Below, one piece after another: positions 16,120-25,900 of a DNA stretch of 32,936 bases. The position numbers were made by a program, and so were the translations under genes. The notes under the pieces are model-generated. The model saw only the letters and a list, made by a program, of their open reading frames with translations, was not told where the DNA came from and did not search any database. Each line of letters opens with the position of its first letter. Position 1 is the stretch's first letter. This DNA comes from Pirellulales bacterium. GTDB lineage: Bacteria > Planctomycetota > Planctomycetia > Pirellulales > Thermoguttaceae. The stretch covers positions 1-32,936 of the forward strand of contig JAFGPV010000071.1 in NCBI GenBank assembly GCA_016936015.1. The letters run 5' to 3'.

Positions 16120-17346
16120 TCAGACTTCGCTTGACCGACTGCGGGGGATGCCTTGTTGCGACCGGATGCGGTACTCGCCCGGAGTCATGCCGGTGTGACG
16201 GCGAAAGATGGTAATCAAGTGCTGGAGATAGTGGAATCCCGCCTGCCGGGCCACCTGATTCAGCGGCAGGTCCGTCGCCACGATCAGTTGCCGGGCACGT
16301 TCGATCTGCACCCGTTGGATTTCCGCGTGGATCGTCCGCCCCGTCACCGCCTTGAATCGGGCCGCCAGCGCCGAACGCGAAATGGCCACCGCCCGCACCA
16401 CGTTCCGGACCTGGATCCCCTCGCAGGCATATTGGCGGATGAACCGCAGCGCCACGGCCACGTCCGGATCCTCGATCGCCAGGGCGTCGCTCGACCGCCG
16501 CGTCACCACTCCCTCAGGCGGGATGACGTACTTCAACCGTTCCGCCTTCCGGCCAGCCATCAACTCGTCCAGCAGCACGGCGGCCTGATAGCCGATCGTC
16601 CGCGACCCCTGCTCGATGCTGCTGAGCGTCGGACTGGTCAATTCGCACACCAACTCGTCGTTGTCCACGCCGAGGACCGCCACCTCCTCGGGAACCGGCA
16701 GGCCCAATTCCCAACACGCGGTCAACACGTGGCGGGCGCGAACGTCATAACAGGCCATCAATCCTACGGGCTTTTGCAGCGACTTTAGCCATGCCGATAA
16801 TTGCTTGTGCATTCGGACGGCACTGCCGCCGGGCAAGGAATCAGCCGGGAAAACGGAGCACGGGACGCCGGCCTCCCGCGCATAGTTCTCAAACGCCAAT
16901 TGACGCTGTTCGGACCAACCGGTTACCCGCGAGGAGGGAATCCCACAGAAGGCCAACCGCTTCAATCCCCGTTCGATCAATTCCTGGGCGCCCAGTTGCC
17001 CGATGGCTTCATTGTCGGTGCAAAAGAAGGGAATATTCCACCGGGGATCGCCCCAGCCGTACTCGGCTTCGATTCCCACCACGGGCATTTTCAGTCTGTG
17101 GACTGCCCGGGCCACCTTCCGGTTGAAGCAATAGGCGATCATCCCATCCGCCTGACCCCGACGAAGGCCGGGCAGGTTTTCCAGCGGATCATATGTCAGA
17201 TAAGAGAGGTTTTCGACCGGAACCTGCACCAGGTGGAAATTCCAGTTCCCGTGCAGGTGGGAATAAGTGGCCACACCCAACGCAATCTTACGCAGATGCG
17301 GATTTGTCGTATCCAAGAGCAGAATGACACGTCGGTTTTGGAGCAT
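16120..17346 (-). CDS. XylR-type AraC-family transcriptional regulator
   Basis: 408 aa. Residues 1 to about 285 form a LacI-type periplasmic-binding-protein-like ligand domain (VILLLDTTNPHLRKIALGV; LAFCGIPSSRVTGWSEQR; VAVLGVDNDELVCELTSP; SSIEQGSRTIGYQAA). The C-terminal 100 residues carry two helix-turn-helix units of the AraC type (ISRSALAARFKAVTG; LPLNQVARQAGFHYLQHLI), ending GMTPGEYR. This domain order is that of XylR, which activates xylose genes on sugar binding. The ATG at 17346 follows GGTGA by 6 nt. It is divergent from the DPGG gene at 17567 with a 220-nt shared promoter region and probably controls that gene and the nearby porter; the actual ligand is not known. Confidence 0.9.
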   Translation of the reverse strand: MLQNRRVILLLDTTNPHLRKIALGVATYSHLHGNWNFHLVQVPVENLSYLTYDPLENLPGLRRGQADGMIAYCFNRKVARAVHRLKMPVVGIEAEYGWGDPRWNIPFFCTDNEAIGQLGAQELIERGLKRLAFCGIPSSRVTGWSEQRQLAFENYAREAGVPCSVFPADSLPGGSAVRMHKQLSAWLKSLQKPVGLMACYDVRARHVLTACWELGLPVPEEVAVLGVDNDELVCELTSPTLSSIEQGSRTIGYQAAVLLDELMAGRKAERLKYVIPPEGVVTRRSSDALAIEDPDVAVALRFIRQYACEGIQVRNVVRAVAISRSALAARFKAVTGRTIHAEIQRVQIERARQLIVATDLPLNQVARQAGFHYLQHLITIFRRHTGMTPGEYRIRSQQGIPRSRSSEV

Positions 17347-17566
17347 CGGAATTCACCGCAATCGCTGGATATCCCTAATCTAAAACGGCCTAAGGGCCAA
17401 GTCAAGTCGCTTTTTGTAGTCAGTCTTCACCGGTAACGGCATCGTCCAAAAACCGTTCCGCGATTCGCCAAAATCCCCCGTGGCGGGTTGACACCGATAG
17501 CCGGAAGAAGCATGATGCAACTATCTTGATTCCACTTGATTCCCCTGTCGCATCCGAGAAATTCTT
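17347..17566. promoter_or_regulatory. Divergent promoter region of the regulator and DPGG gene
   Basis: A 220-nt spacer between the XylR-type regulator and the 547-aa DPGG gene must hold both promoters. This layout often carries the regulator's own binding sites. I see no strong promoter hexamers or clear direct repeats, so no sites are assigned. Confidence 0.4.
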
Positions 17567-19210
17567 ATGCATCGTCGCACATTCATGGAACTGCTTGCCG
17601 CCGCGGGAGCCGGATCGCTCTTCCCGGGCGGACTCTCCGGCATAGAAACCGCCGATCCTCCCGACGACAAGAAACTCATCGGCATGTACGTGCATCAGGC
17701 CTGGGTTTATAACCATCCTTATGCGGCACGAACCTGGACCGACGACAATTGGCGCGGATATCTCGACGGTTTGCACCGCCTGGGATACAATCTGGTTTCC
17801 ATCTGGCCGCTCCTGGAAACGATGCCCCATCCCTTGATGCCCAGCGACCAGGCCAAACTGGAGCAGCACCGCCGGGTGATCGACATGGCGCATCGCGAGT
17901 TCGGCATGAAGGTTTGGATCGTTCTCTGCCCGAACCTGGTCGCCAACGACGCCTACGCCCGGTTGACAACCTTCGAGAAGCGGTCCTATTACGGCTCCTT
18001 TATCAACGTCAATCCGGCCGATTCCCAGGCCATGGACGCCATGATGGCCCGGTGCGAGTCGTTGCTCAAACCCCTGGCCGAAATGGACGGCGTAGTCATC
18101 ATCGACAGCGACCCGGGCGGATATCCGAATTCCACCAACCAGGAATTCGTCGATCTGCTGATCCGCCACCGGCGGTTGCTCGATCGGCTTCGCCCGGGGG
18201 CAATCGAGCTGATCTACTGGTCTTGGGTCGGCTGGCAAGCATACGGCCGATACCACGCCACGGGGGAATTTGCCTGGGGAACCGAACCGGAGTTCCTCGA
18301 AACTCTGGGCCTGCTCAAAGAAAAAAATCTCGAACCCTGGGGACTCGCCCGGGGATTGGAATACGCCCAGAAACTGGGATTGGAATCGAAAGTCATCCAT
18401 TTCCACTACGGCGCCATCGAAGGGGAACCGAACTTTCCGATGACCAATTTCGGACCTCGTGCCGGCGTCGATCCCTATCAGGCCGGCCGCACTCTGGCTC
18501 CCCGGGGAGCGCAGGCCAACGCCCAGACCCACTGTATTCAGTTGCCGGGCACGTTCGCCTTCGCCCAAGGCGCCAAAGGACTCCCGCTGACCGACCAGGA
18601 TTACGTCCTCTTCGCCGACGACTTGGTTCAAGGGCAAGGCAAACGGATCGTCTCCGCATGGAAAGCGCTCGCCGGCCTGGACAGGGAAGCCATGCTGCAA
18701 TCCGCCGCCGAACTGGCGCCCCTGGTCAAGGCCAGACTCGAACCTGGGCCGCTCAAGGGACTGCTCTTCGGCGACGCTAACCGCTTCTTGAGCGATCTTT
18801 ACGTCATGCTCCGTCTCAAGGCGGCCTGCCTGGACTTCATCCAAGCAGCCGACAAGAATCAGCCTCTCTTCCAACCTTTGGAGGAATTCGTTTCCTGGCT
18901 GGATCGGTGGCATGTCATTACGGGCTATAAAAGTTGGTGGAATTGGACGGCAGGCGGCGATATCAACCAGAGCCTCAAAAAACTTGACACTCCGCTGTTG
19001 ACGGACTTCGTCCGCGATGTGGGATCAATTGATAGGAAAACCGGCGCAGGCACGCCCATGGAGCGAATTTACGCGGGCTATTACCGCGCCGAGACCGAGA
19101 CCCTGCGGTTGATCCAAGCCCTCAAACAAACCCTCTGGGAGATGGATCCCCGCTGGCCGGATTCCTCCACCCGATTTATTCCCCAACAAGCCCCCGCGAG
19201 CAAGCCGTAA
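17567..19210 (+). CDS. DPGG-motif protein of unknown function with Tat-like leader (paralogue 3)
   Basis: 547 aa. It starts MHRRTFMELLAAAGAG, a twin-arginine-type leader with a short hydrophobic region, so export of the folded protein is likely. The body parallels the 575-aa protein at 3415: LIGMYVHQAWVYNHPYAART (38-57), GYNLVSIWPLLETMPHPL, VWIVLCPNLV, VVIIDSDPGGYPN with Asp180 and Asp182, and YWSWVGWQAYGRY. This points to a TIM-barrel-like enzyme, perhaps acting on carbohydrate, but I do not recognise a named family. Tat export suggests a cofactor or metal bound in the cytoplasm, unlike the Sec-type leaders of its paralogues. It is divergent from the regulator and lies 178 nt before the GH106-like gene. 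The ribosome-binding site is weak (GAGAAA). Confidence 0.8.
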   Translation: MHRRTFMELLAAAGAGSLFPGGLSGIETADPPDDKKLIGMYVHQAWVYNHPYAARTWTDDNWRGYLDGLHRLGYNLVSIWPLLETMPHPLMPSDQAKLEQHRRVIDMAHREFGMKVWIVLCPNLVANDAYARLTTFEKRSYYGSFINVNPADSQAMDAMMARCESLLKPLAEMDGVVIIDSDPGGYPNSTNQEFVDLLIRHRRLLDRLRPGAIELIYWSWVGWQAYGRYHATGEFAWGTEPEFLETLGLLKEKNLEPWGLARGLEYAQKLGLESKVIHFHYGAIEGEPNFPMTNFGPRAGVDPYQAGRTLAPRGAQANAQTHCIQLPGTFAFAQGAKGLPLTDQDYVLFADDLVQGQGKRIVSAWKALAGLDREAMLQSAAELAPLVKARLEPGPLKGLLFGDANRFLSDLYVMLRLKAACLDFIQAADKNQPLFQPLEEFVSWLDRWHVITGYKSWWNWTAGGDINQSLKKLDTPLLTDFVRDVGSIDRKTGAGTPMERIYAGYYRAETETLRLIQALKQTLWEMDPRWPDSSTRFIPQQAPASKP

Positions 19211-19242
19211 ACGGTCGCGCAGATCATAACGGTCATCCATAC

Positions 19243-19271
19243 CGTCATTCGGAGCGCAGCAAAGAATCTAG
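19243..19271. repeat. Fragment of a widespread GTCATTC...AAGAATCT dispersed repeat
   Basis: CGTCATTCGGAGCGCAGC followed by AAAGAATCTA resembles a short repeat common in many bacterial genomes (GTCATTCTGAGCGCAGC-AAGAATCT), usually found as hairpin-forming intergenic copies. Its minus-strand translation contains RFFAALRMT, a peptide often seen in spurious gene calls over such repeats. Only one arm is seen here, in the spacer between the DPGG and GH106-like genes. Confidence 0.45.
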
Positions 19272-19388
19272 GTTGCTTGGAACATGACGGAGATCCTGCG
19301 CCGACTATCCGTCGATGATGCCCGTCAGGATGATCCTTAGGAATAATCCGGCTTAATATTCCCACCCCCGCCCCACTGGAAGAATCTG

Positions 19389-22300
19389 ATGATGATCCCC
19401 CTGCTCCGGATCCTCTGGCTGCTCCCGTTTTTCGCCCTCACGGCCGCTTCGGTTGCCGACGAACTCGCCGACCGGTTTGCCAATCCGCCCGAACACACGA
19501 AGCCGCGCTGCTACTGGTACTGGATCGACGGTCATATCTCCCGGGAAGGTATCACGCACGACCTCGAAGCGATGCGGCGCATCGGCATTGGTGAAGGCTA
19601 TATCGGCATTATCGGCGGCGGCGACGTGAAAGCGCTGACGGAGCCGTGGTGGCAACTCATCGAACACGCGGTGCGCGAAGGGGGGCGCATTGGCGTCGAC
19701 ATCGGTCTCTTCAACTGCCCCGGCTGGAGCCAGTCCGGCGGCCCGTGGATCAAGCCGAATCAGGCGATGCGCTACGTCGCACTGCCGGAGCTTAACGTGA
19801 AAGGGCCACAACGTTTCGAAGGCAATTTGCCCGCGCCCCAGGGCGATTTTCAGGACATCGCCGTGCTCGCCTTCCCTACGCCGGCCGGAGAAAACGACAA
19901 CGCGACAATCACGACCCGCACGCCGACGTCCATCTCGTTCCAGACGCCGTCGGCATGGACAGCCCGCAGCGTAACGGTCCATCCGCTCAAGCCGGTGCGC
20001 ATCGCGGCGGAACTACAGGCCTCCGACGACGGGATCTCGTATCGAACGGTAAAGAAGTTCCCAATCGACCGCCACAATCCGGAGTTGAGCGTCGGGCCGG
20101 TACCATTGGCGCCGATCGTCGTGTCGCTGCCGCCCACGTCGGCCAAGTTCTTCCGGCTTATTTTCTCGGCCGCCTGCGAACTCGGCGAAGTCCGGCTTTC
20201 CTCCGCCGCGCGCGTCGAGAACATCGCCGAGAAATCGCTCGTCAAGATGTTTCAGGATCCGCAGCCGCCCTTCGATTTCTATACCTGGCCCGCTCCCGTC
20301 GAGCCTGATCGGCAGGAACTCATGGTGGATCCTCGCGCCGTGCGCAACATCTCCCACAAGATGACTCCCGACGGCGTGCTTCGCTGGGACGTGCCCGAGG
20401 GGGAGTGGACCGTGCTTCGAGCGGTAATGGTGCCGACCGGGACAAAGAACGCACCCGCCCCGCCGGAAGCGACGGGTCTCGAAGTCGACAAGATGAGCCG
20501 CACCGCGCTGAAGTCGCATTTCGACGCCTACGTCGGCAAACTCCTCAAACGGATGCCCCCAGACCAGCGACGCTCGCTGAAACACGTCGTGGCCGACAGC
20601 TATGAGACGGGGCCGGAAAACTGGACCGATGATTTTGCCGCCGATTTCCAGCGCCGTTACGGTTACGATCCGCTCCCCTATCTGCCCGTGCTGACGGGCC
20701 GCATCGTCAGCGGCGCCGACCAATCGGACCGGTTTCTCTGGGATGTGCGGCGGATGGTGGCCGACCGCGTCGCGCACGATTACGTGGGCGGACTCCGCGA
20801 TCTCTGCCATGCGCACGGGCTAAAAATGTGGCTCGAGAACTACGGACACTGGGGATTCCCCGGCGAGTTTCTGCTGTATGGCGGCTCCTGCGACGAGATC
20901 AGCGGCGAGTTCTGGGCGGACGGCGATCTGGGCAGCATCGAGCTGCGCGACGCGGCCTCCGCGGCGCACCTCTACGGCATCCCCGTCGTCTGGGCCGAGG
21001 CGTTCACCGGCGGGCCCGCCTTCCGCAACACGCCCGCCACGCTGAAAGCCCGAGGCGACTGGGCGTTCTGCGAAGGAATCAACCAGTTTGTGCTGCACGT
21101 CTATATTCATCAGCCGTGGGACGACCGCCGGCCGGGCGTCAACGCCTGGTTCGGCACCGAGTTCAATCGCAACAATACCTGGTTCGACTACACCCGCCCC
21201 TGGATCGACTACCAGCGCCGCTGCTCGGTGATGCTTCAGGCCGGCAAACCCGTGTCCGACGTTGCCTACTTCATCGGCGAAGACGCGCCGAAAATGACCG
21301 GCCAACGCCAGCCGGCGCTGCCCCCCGGCTACGATTTCGATTACATCAACGCCGATGCCATCGAAAACCGCCTGCATGTCGAAGACGGCCGGTTCGTGCT
21401 GCCCGACGGCACGTCCTACCGGCTCCTCGTGCTGCCTCCCGGCGACACGATGCGCCCCGCCCTCTTGAAGAAACTGGAGGAATTGGCCGCCGCGGGCGGC
21501 GTCGTTCTCGGAACACCGCCGCAGCGCTCGCCCAGTCTGCAAAACTATCCGGCCTGCGACGCCGAAGTGCAAAAACTCGCCGCGGCCTTGTGGGGCAAGA
21601 AGAAAATCATCGAGGAGACGACCCTTCAGACGACACTCGATCGCCTCAACGCACCCCCGGACGTGATCGCTCCGCCCGGCATCCTCTGGAAACACCGCTG
21701 CGACCGCGACACCGATATCTATTTCCTGGCCAACCAGCAGTCTGCACCCCGCATGGAGATTATTTCCTTCCGTGTCAAGAACCGCGCCCCGGAACTCTGG
21801 TGGCCGGAAACCAACCACCGCCAGCGAGCCGCCGTTTACCAATGCGAGAACGGCCGTGTGCAAGTGCCGATCCACTTCGGTCCTACGACCTCGGTCTTTG
21901 TCGTCTTCCGCGAACCGGCCGACGACGGCCGGATCGTCCAACTCTCCCGCAACGGCCAACCGCTCTACGATGGGACCACAGCCGATCCCGAAGCCGCCGC
22001 CGACCCGCCGATCGAACTGTCCCTCAATCCGCAGGGCCGCATCGAGGCCCTCGTCCATCGGCCCGGCCGCTACGCCTGGACGACGGCCACCGGTGCGACG
22101 GGTGCTGTGGAAGTCGCCGCCATCCCCGAACCCGTCCAACTTGACGGCCCGTGGGAAGTGACTTTCGACCCGAAAAACGGCGGTCCCGATCATCCGGTGA
22201 CGTTTGCCGCGTTGGAAGACTGGACGAAGCGGACGGAAGAAGGTATTCGCTTCTACAGTGGAGCGGCCGTGTATCGAAAGACCTTTCAGTTGCCTGCCGT

Positions 22301-22673
22301 CTCACAGCCGCTCCAACTCGATCTTGGCGATGTCCGGTCGATCGCCCGGGTAAAGCTGGGCGGCCGTGAAATCGCCACCCTCTGGAAACCGCCTTACCGG
22401 ATCGACATCGCCGCCTCAGCCCGACCGGGCAAAAACTTGCTGGAGATCGAAATCGTCAACACCTGGTTGAATCGACTCTTGGGCGACGACTTGCCCGGTG
22501 CAACCAAGCGTGTCACCTCCACTACAACCAGGACCTGGACCGGTCCTCCACTCCCTTCCGGCCTGTTGGGGCCCGTAACCATTCGCTCCGCCGAAAAGAG
22601 GATTCTCCCCGGTATGAAAAGTTCAGCGGACAAACCAACCGGCACGCCACAGAAAGACGAGAAGAAGCCTTAA
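19389..22673 (+). CDS. GH106-like alpha-L-rhamnosidase, secreted
   Basis: 1094 aa with a signal peptide (about 1-23). The catalytic part has the recognisable GH106 opening FANPPEHTKPRCYWYWIDGH (30-49), GITHDLEAMRRIGIG, FNCPGWSQSGGPWIKPNQ (108-125), DSYETGPENW (Glu406), MWLENYGHW (about 480-488) and WAEAFTGG (Glu537), with conserved glutamates as candidate catalytic or calcium-site residues. The C-terminal 170 residues form a galactose-binding-like beta-sandwich (GPWEVTFDPKNGG; LDLGDVRSIARVKLGG; LEIEIVNTWLNRLLGD). The family removes terminal alpha-L-rhamnose from plant or microbial polysaccharides. The ATG follows GGAAGA. Placement after a DPGG gene and near the regulator suggests a glycan-degradation locus. 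Activity on a different sugar cannot be excluded, as the GH106-like group is broad. Confidence 0.85.
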   Translation: MMIPLLRILWLLPFFALTAASVADELADRFANPPEHTKPRCYWYWIDGHISREGITHDLEAMRRIGIGEGYIGIIGGGDVKALTEPWWQLIEHAVREGGRIGVDIGLFNCPGWSQSGGPWIKPNQAMRYVALPELNVKGPQRFEGNLPAPQGDFQDIAVLAFPTPAGENDNATITTRTPTSISFQTPSAWTARSVTVHPLKPVRIAAELQASDDGISYRTVKKFPIDRHNPELSVGPVPLAPIVVSLPPTSAKFFRLIFSAACELGEVRLSSAARVENIAEKSLVKMFQDPQPPFDFYTWPAPVEPDRQELMVDPRAVRNISHKMTPDGVLRWDVPEGEWTVLRAVMVPTGTKNAPAPPEATGLEVDKMSRTALKSHFDAYVGKLLKRMPPDQRRSLKHVVADSYETGPENWTDDFAADFQRRYGYDPLPYLPVLTGRIVSGADQSDRFLWDVRRMVADRVAHDYVGGLRDLCHAHGLKMWLENYGHWGFPGEFLLYGGSCDEISGEFWADGDLGSIELRDAASAAHLYGIPVVWAEAFTGGPAFRNTPATLKARGDWAFCEGINQFVLHVYIHQPWDDRRPGVNAWFGTEFNRNNTWFDYTRPWIDYQRRCSVMLQAGKPVSDVAYFIGEDAPKMTGQRQPALPPGYDFDYINADAIENRLHVEDGRFVLPDGTSYRLLVLPPGDTMRPALLKKLEELAAAGGVVLGTPPQRSPSLQNYPACDAEVQKLAAALWGKKKIIEETTLQTTLDRLNAPPDVIAPPGILWKHRCDRDTDIYFLANQQSAPRMEIISFRVKNRAPELWWPETNHRQRAAVYQCENGRVQVPIHFGPTTSVFVVFREPADDGRIVQLSRNGQPLYDGTTADPEAAADPPIELSLNPQGRIEALVHRPGRYAWTTATGATGAVEVAAIPEPVQLDGPWEVTFDPKNGGPDHPVTFAALEDWTKRTEEGIRFYSGAAVYRKTFQLPAVSQPLQLDLGDVRSIARVKLGGREIATLWKPPYRIDIAASARPGKNLLEIEIVNTWLNRLLGDDLPGATKRVTSTTTRTWTGPPLPSGLLGPVTIRSAEKRILPGMKSSADKPTGTPQKDEKKP

Positions 22674-22931
22674 GGCGAACATCGTCCTGCCGCATTCCTC
22701 GCCTCTGTGGAAATTCGCCGTCACGGCGCCAAGCCGGTTATTCCTGCTTGGAATGCTCTATCAATCATGGGGACCAATACAAACCAGGGCAACCATTGCC
22801 CGGGCCATGACGCGATTCTGCAGGAATTCATGGCCGCGGAAGGGACAATTGAAAATGCCGGGTAAAAAGACGGACCGGCAATAACACAACTGAGAGGTTC
22901 GGCTCGCAGAATGCCTGATTTCGCAATTGAT

Positions 22932-25900
22932 TCAAGGAGGAGCAGCACGCTTGATCCCATAAAAACGAAAACCGATCAGGGCGATCAGCAAGAGCGTCCA
23001 GACGCTCGGCTCGGGTACGACGGGCGACGACGCGGAAGCGGGCATGCCGTCTCCGCCGGAGCCGATGATCAACGTGCCTTGTACGATGCTGGTGGCGATC
23101 AGCTGAGCGTCGTTGCCCAGAAGTCGGGTGGTTCCGGAGCCGGTGATCGAGCCTACGGTGTGGGGGGCGACGCCATCGGCGATCAGGAAGGTTGCATTGT
23201 TGACAATTGGCGAGAAAGGACTAATCTGCCCTTCGCCGGCCAAGGCGAGGGTTCCCGCGCCGATCGTAGTCGTGCCGGTGTAGAGGTTGGCGTCCGTCAA
23301 GAAGGCCGTTGCGGTTCCCGTCTTATTCAATCCCACGTCGCCGGCCAGAACAGCATCGACCGCGCCGCCGCGAACGTCATAGGGAGCGCTGCTCGTAAGC
23401 ATGCCCGCACCTTCCACCGTGCCTCCGGTGATCTGAAAGACGCCGATGGAACTGACGTTATTTCCGATGTCCAGCGTGCCGCCGGTAACGGTGTAATCGC
23501 AATTCTCGGGCATGGTTCCTTCGTAATCGAGCAGGCCGTCTTCAATCCGCAGTCCGCCAGTGTAGCCGCCGGTGAAGGAACCGACCATCCGCTGGATGCC
23601 GGGACCGCGTTTCGTGATGGCGAGCTTTCCGCTGTTTCCGTCATAGAAGCGTCCGTGGAAGGTGTAATCGGTGCCGGCGGGCGTGTCGAGAATCAGGGTT
23701 CCGTTGCCGTAGCCCGTCTCTCCTTCGGTGTTGCGGATGACTGCGCAATAGTTCCCCGACGGATAATCGCACCGAATGCCGGCCACGGTCAGGGTGTTGC
23801 CGTACAGTCTGAGCGTCATCCAATCGTCGACATCGATGAAGTTCAGGACGGAGGCGGCGGAAATCTGGTTGGAACCCGTGATATTCAGGGCGGAGGGACC
23901 ATTAAAAACAACGTTGCCGAGCACGGCGGGGCCGACGGCTTTCGAGAGGACGAGCGTGCCGTTTTCAAGGGTGGTCGGACCGAAATAGTTATTGGCGACG
24001 TTGCCGCCGAGGGTAACCGTACCGGAGCCGGCTTTCGTCAGGCCCAGCGTACCGGCAAGGCCGATGTTTACCGCGCCGTTCTGGACGTCAAAGGGGGCTT
24101 CGCTGGTGAGCGTGCCCGACCCGGTGACCGTGCCGCCGAGAAGTTGGAAAGTTCCGATCGACTGCGAGAGTCCATTCAGGTTGAGCGTGCCGCTGAAAAT
24201 CGAGTAATTTCCGCCGGGGAGTCCGCCGGTCAGGGAAACCGTCCCCGAGCCGGTTTTCGTCAGGGGAGCCGTACCGCCGAGCGCGAGTTGGACCGTGCCG
24301 GCTTGGAGGTCGTAGAGCGAACTACTGGTCAAGGCTCCCGAGCCGGCGACCACGCCGCCGGTGATCTGGAAAGTTCCGATCGACTGGGAGAGTCCGCTCA
24401 AGTTGAGCACGCCGTTGAAAATCGAGTAGTTTCCGCCGGGCAACCCGCCGGTCAGGGAGACCGTCCCCGGACCGGTTTTCATGAGAGGGGCCGTGCCGCC
24501 GAGGACGGCGTTGACCATTCCGGCCTGGAGGTCATAGAGCGAATTGCTCGTCAAGGTCCCCGAGCCGGTGACCAAACCGCCGGTGATCTGGAAGGTACCA
24601 ATCGTTTGCGAGAGCGATCCGATATTCAAGATTCCGCCGCTGACGGCATAGGGGCAGTAATTGCCGTACGTCAAACCCGGCAGGACGCCGCCGCTGTAAT
24701 TGAGAGTTCCATTCTTGACTTCCAGTCCGCCGGTGTATTTTCCGGTATTTTCGCCGATGAGCGTCAGGATTCCGCCGCCGTTTTTGACCAGCTTGAGTTG
24801 GCCGGTTCCCTCGGACGAATTCCGATGATCACGGATCCAGCCCGCGTAGGAGCAATTCTGGGAATTATTGACCGTCAAGACGCCGACGGTCCCCTCAAAG
24901 CCGGATTCCGATCGGGTGTTTTCGATAATGGCGTAAGGCGAATCGGAAGGGATGCCGGCGACGGTTTGCGAATGGCCTTGCAGCCGAAGGTAAGAGTTGT
25001 ATGCGTTTCCGGCGAAGGTGACCAGGGAAGAGGACGCCAGTTGGTCGTTATTCTGGAGAATAATCGTGACGTAGGCGTTTGAGGAATCGAGGACGACGTT
25101 GCCGGGCACGGCGGGACCGGTGGTTTTCGACAGAAGGAGCGCGCCATTGACGATCGAGGTGGTGCCGGAATAGATGTTCGAGACGTTGCCGCCCAGAGTG
25201 GCCGTGCCGGAGCCGGATTTGGTCAGGCCCAGCGAGCCGGCAAGGCGGACATTGACCGCGCCTGCCTGGACGTCGAAGGCGGCGTTGCTGGTCAGGGCGC
25301 CGCTGCCGTTGACCGTGCCGCCGGTGATTTGGAAGGCGCCGATTGTTTTAGAAAGATTGTTGAGGTCCAAGACGCCGTTGGAGATCGTGAAATTTCCGCC
25401 GGGCAGTCCGCCGGTCAAGGAGACCGTCCCCGAGCCGGTTTTCATCAGGGGTGCGTTGCCGCCGAGGACGGCGTTGATTGTGCCGGCTTGGAGATCGTAG
25501 GGAGAGGCGCTGGTCAAGGTGCCTGTGCCGTTGACCGTGCCGCCGGTGATCTGGAAGGTCCCGACGGTCTGGTTCAGGGTTCCGACGTTCAGCGTGCCGC
25601 CGGTGATGGTATAATCGCAGGCCGGCAGGATGCCCCCGCTGTAGTCGAGGACTCCGTTTTCAACCCGGAGTCCTCCCGAATAGGCGCCCGAGCCCGAACC
25701 GAGGAGGGTCAAGGTGCCGGCGCCCCGTTTGGTCAATTTGAATTTCCGGTTGGTGATGCTGGAGTGACTGTCGCGCAGGGAACCGTTGTAGGAGAAATTT
25801 TGCGAATTATTGACGATCAGTTCGCCGACGTCGTCGTCGCCGGATTCCATATAGGCGTTGCAGATAAATCCCGTGCCGGTGGAATCGGAGATGCCGGCCA

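Noticed and set aside
17420-18913. A 497-codon minus-strand open frame opposite the 547-aa DPGG gene
   Set aside because: It is antisense to a protein conserved with two paralogues in this window, and shows no motif of its own.
19081-19365. A small minus-strand open frame containing RFFAALRMT
   Set aside because: This peptide is the translation of a dispersed non-coding repeat, and the frame overlaps the end of the 547-aa gene.
20820-22193. Long open frames on both strands (457 codons minus, 438 codons plus) overlapping the GH106-like gene
   Set aside because: Both lack family motifs and are Arg/Gly/Ala-rich shadows; the GH106-like frame has clear motifs on both sides of the region.
22911-25082. 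A 723-codon plus-strand open frame opposite the 1919-aa gene
   Set aside because: It is antisense to a gene with a signal peptide, ordered repeats and a PEP-CTERM end. Its low-complexity R/G/D/A sequence comes from the GC-rich repeats.
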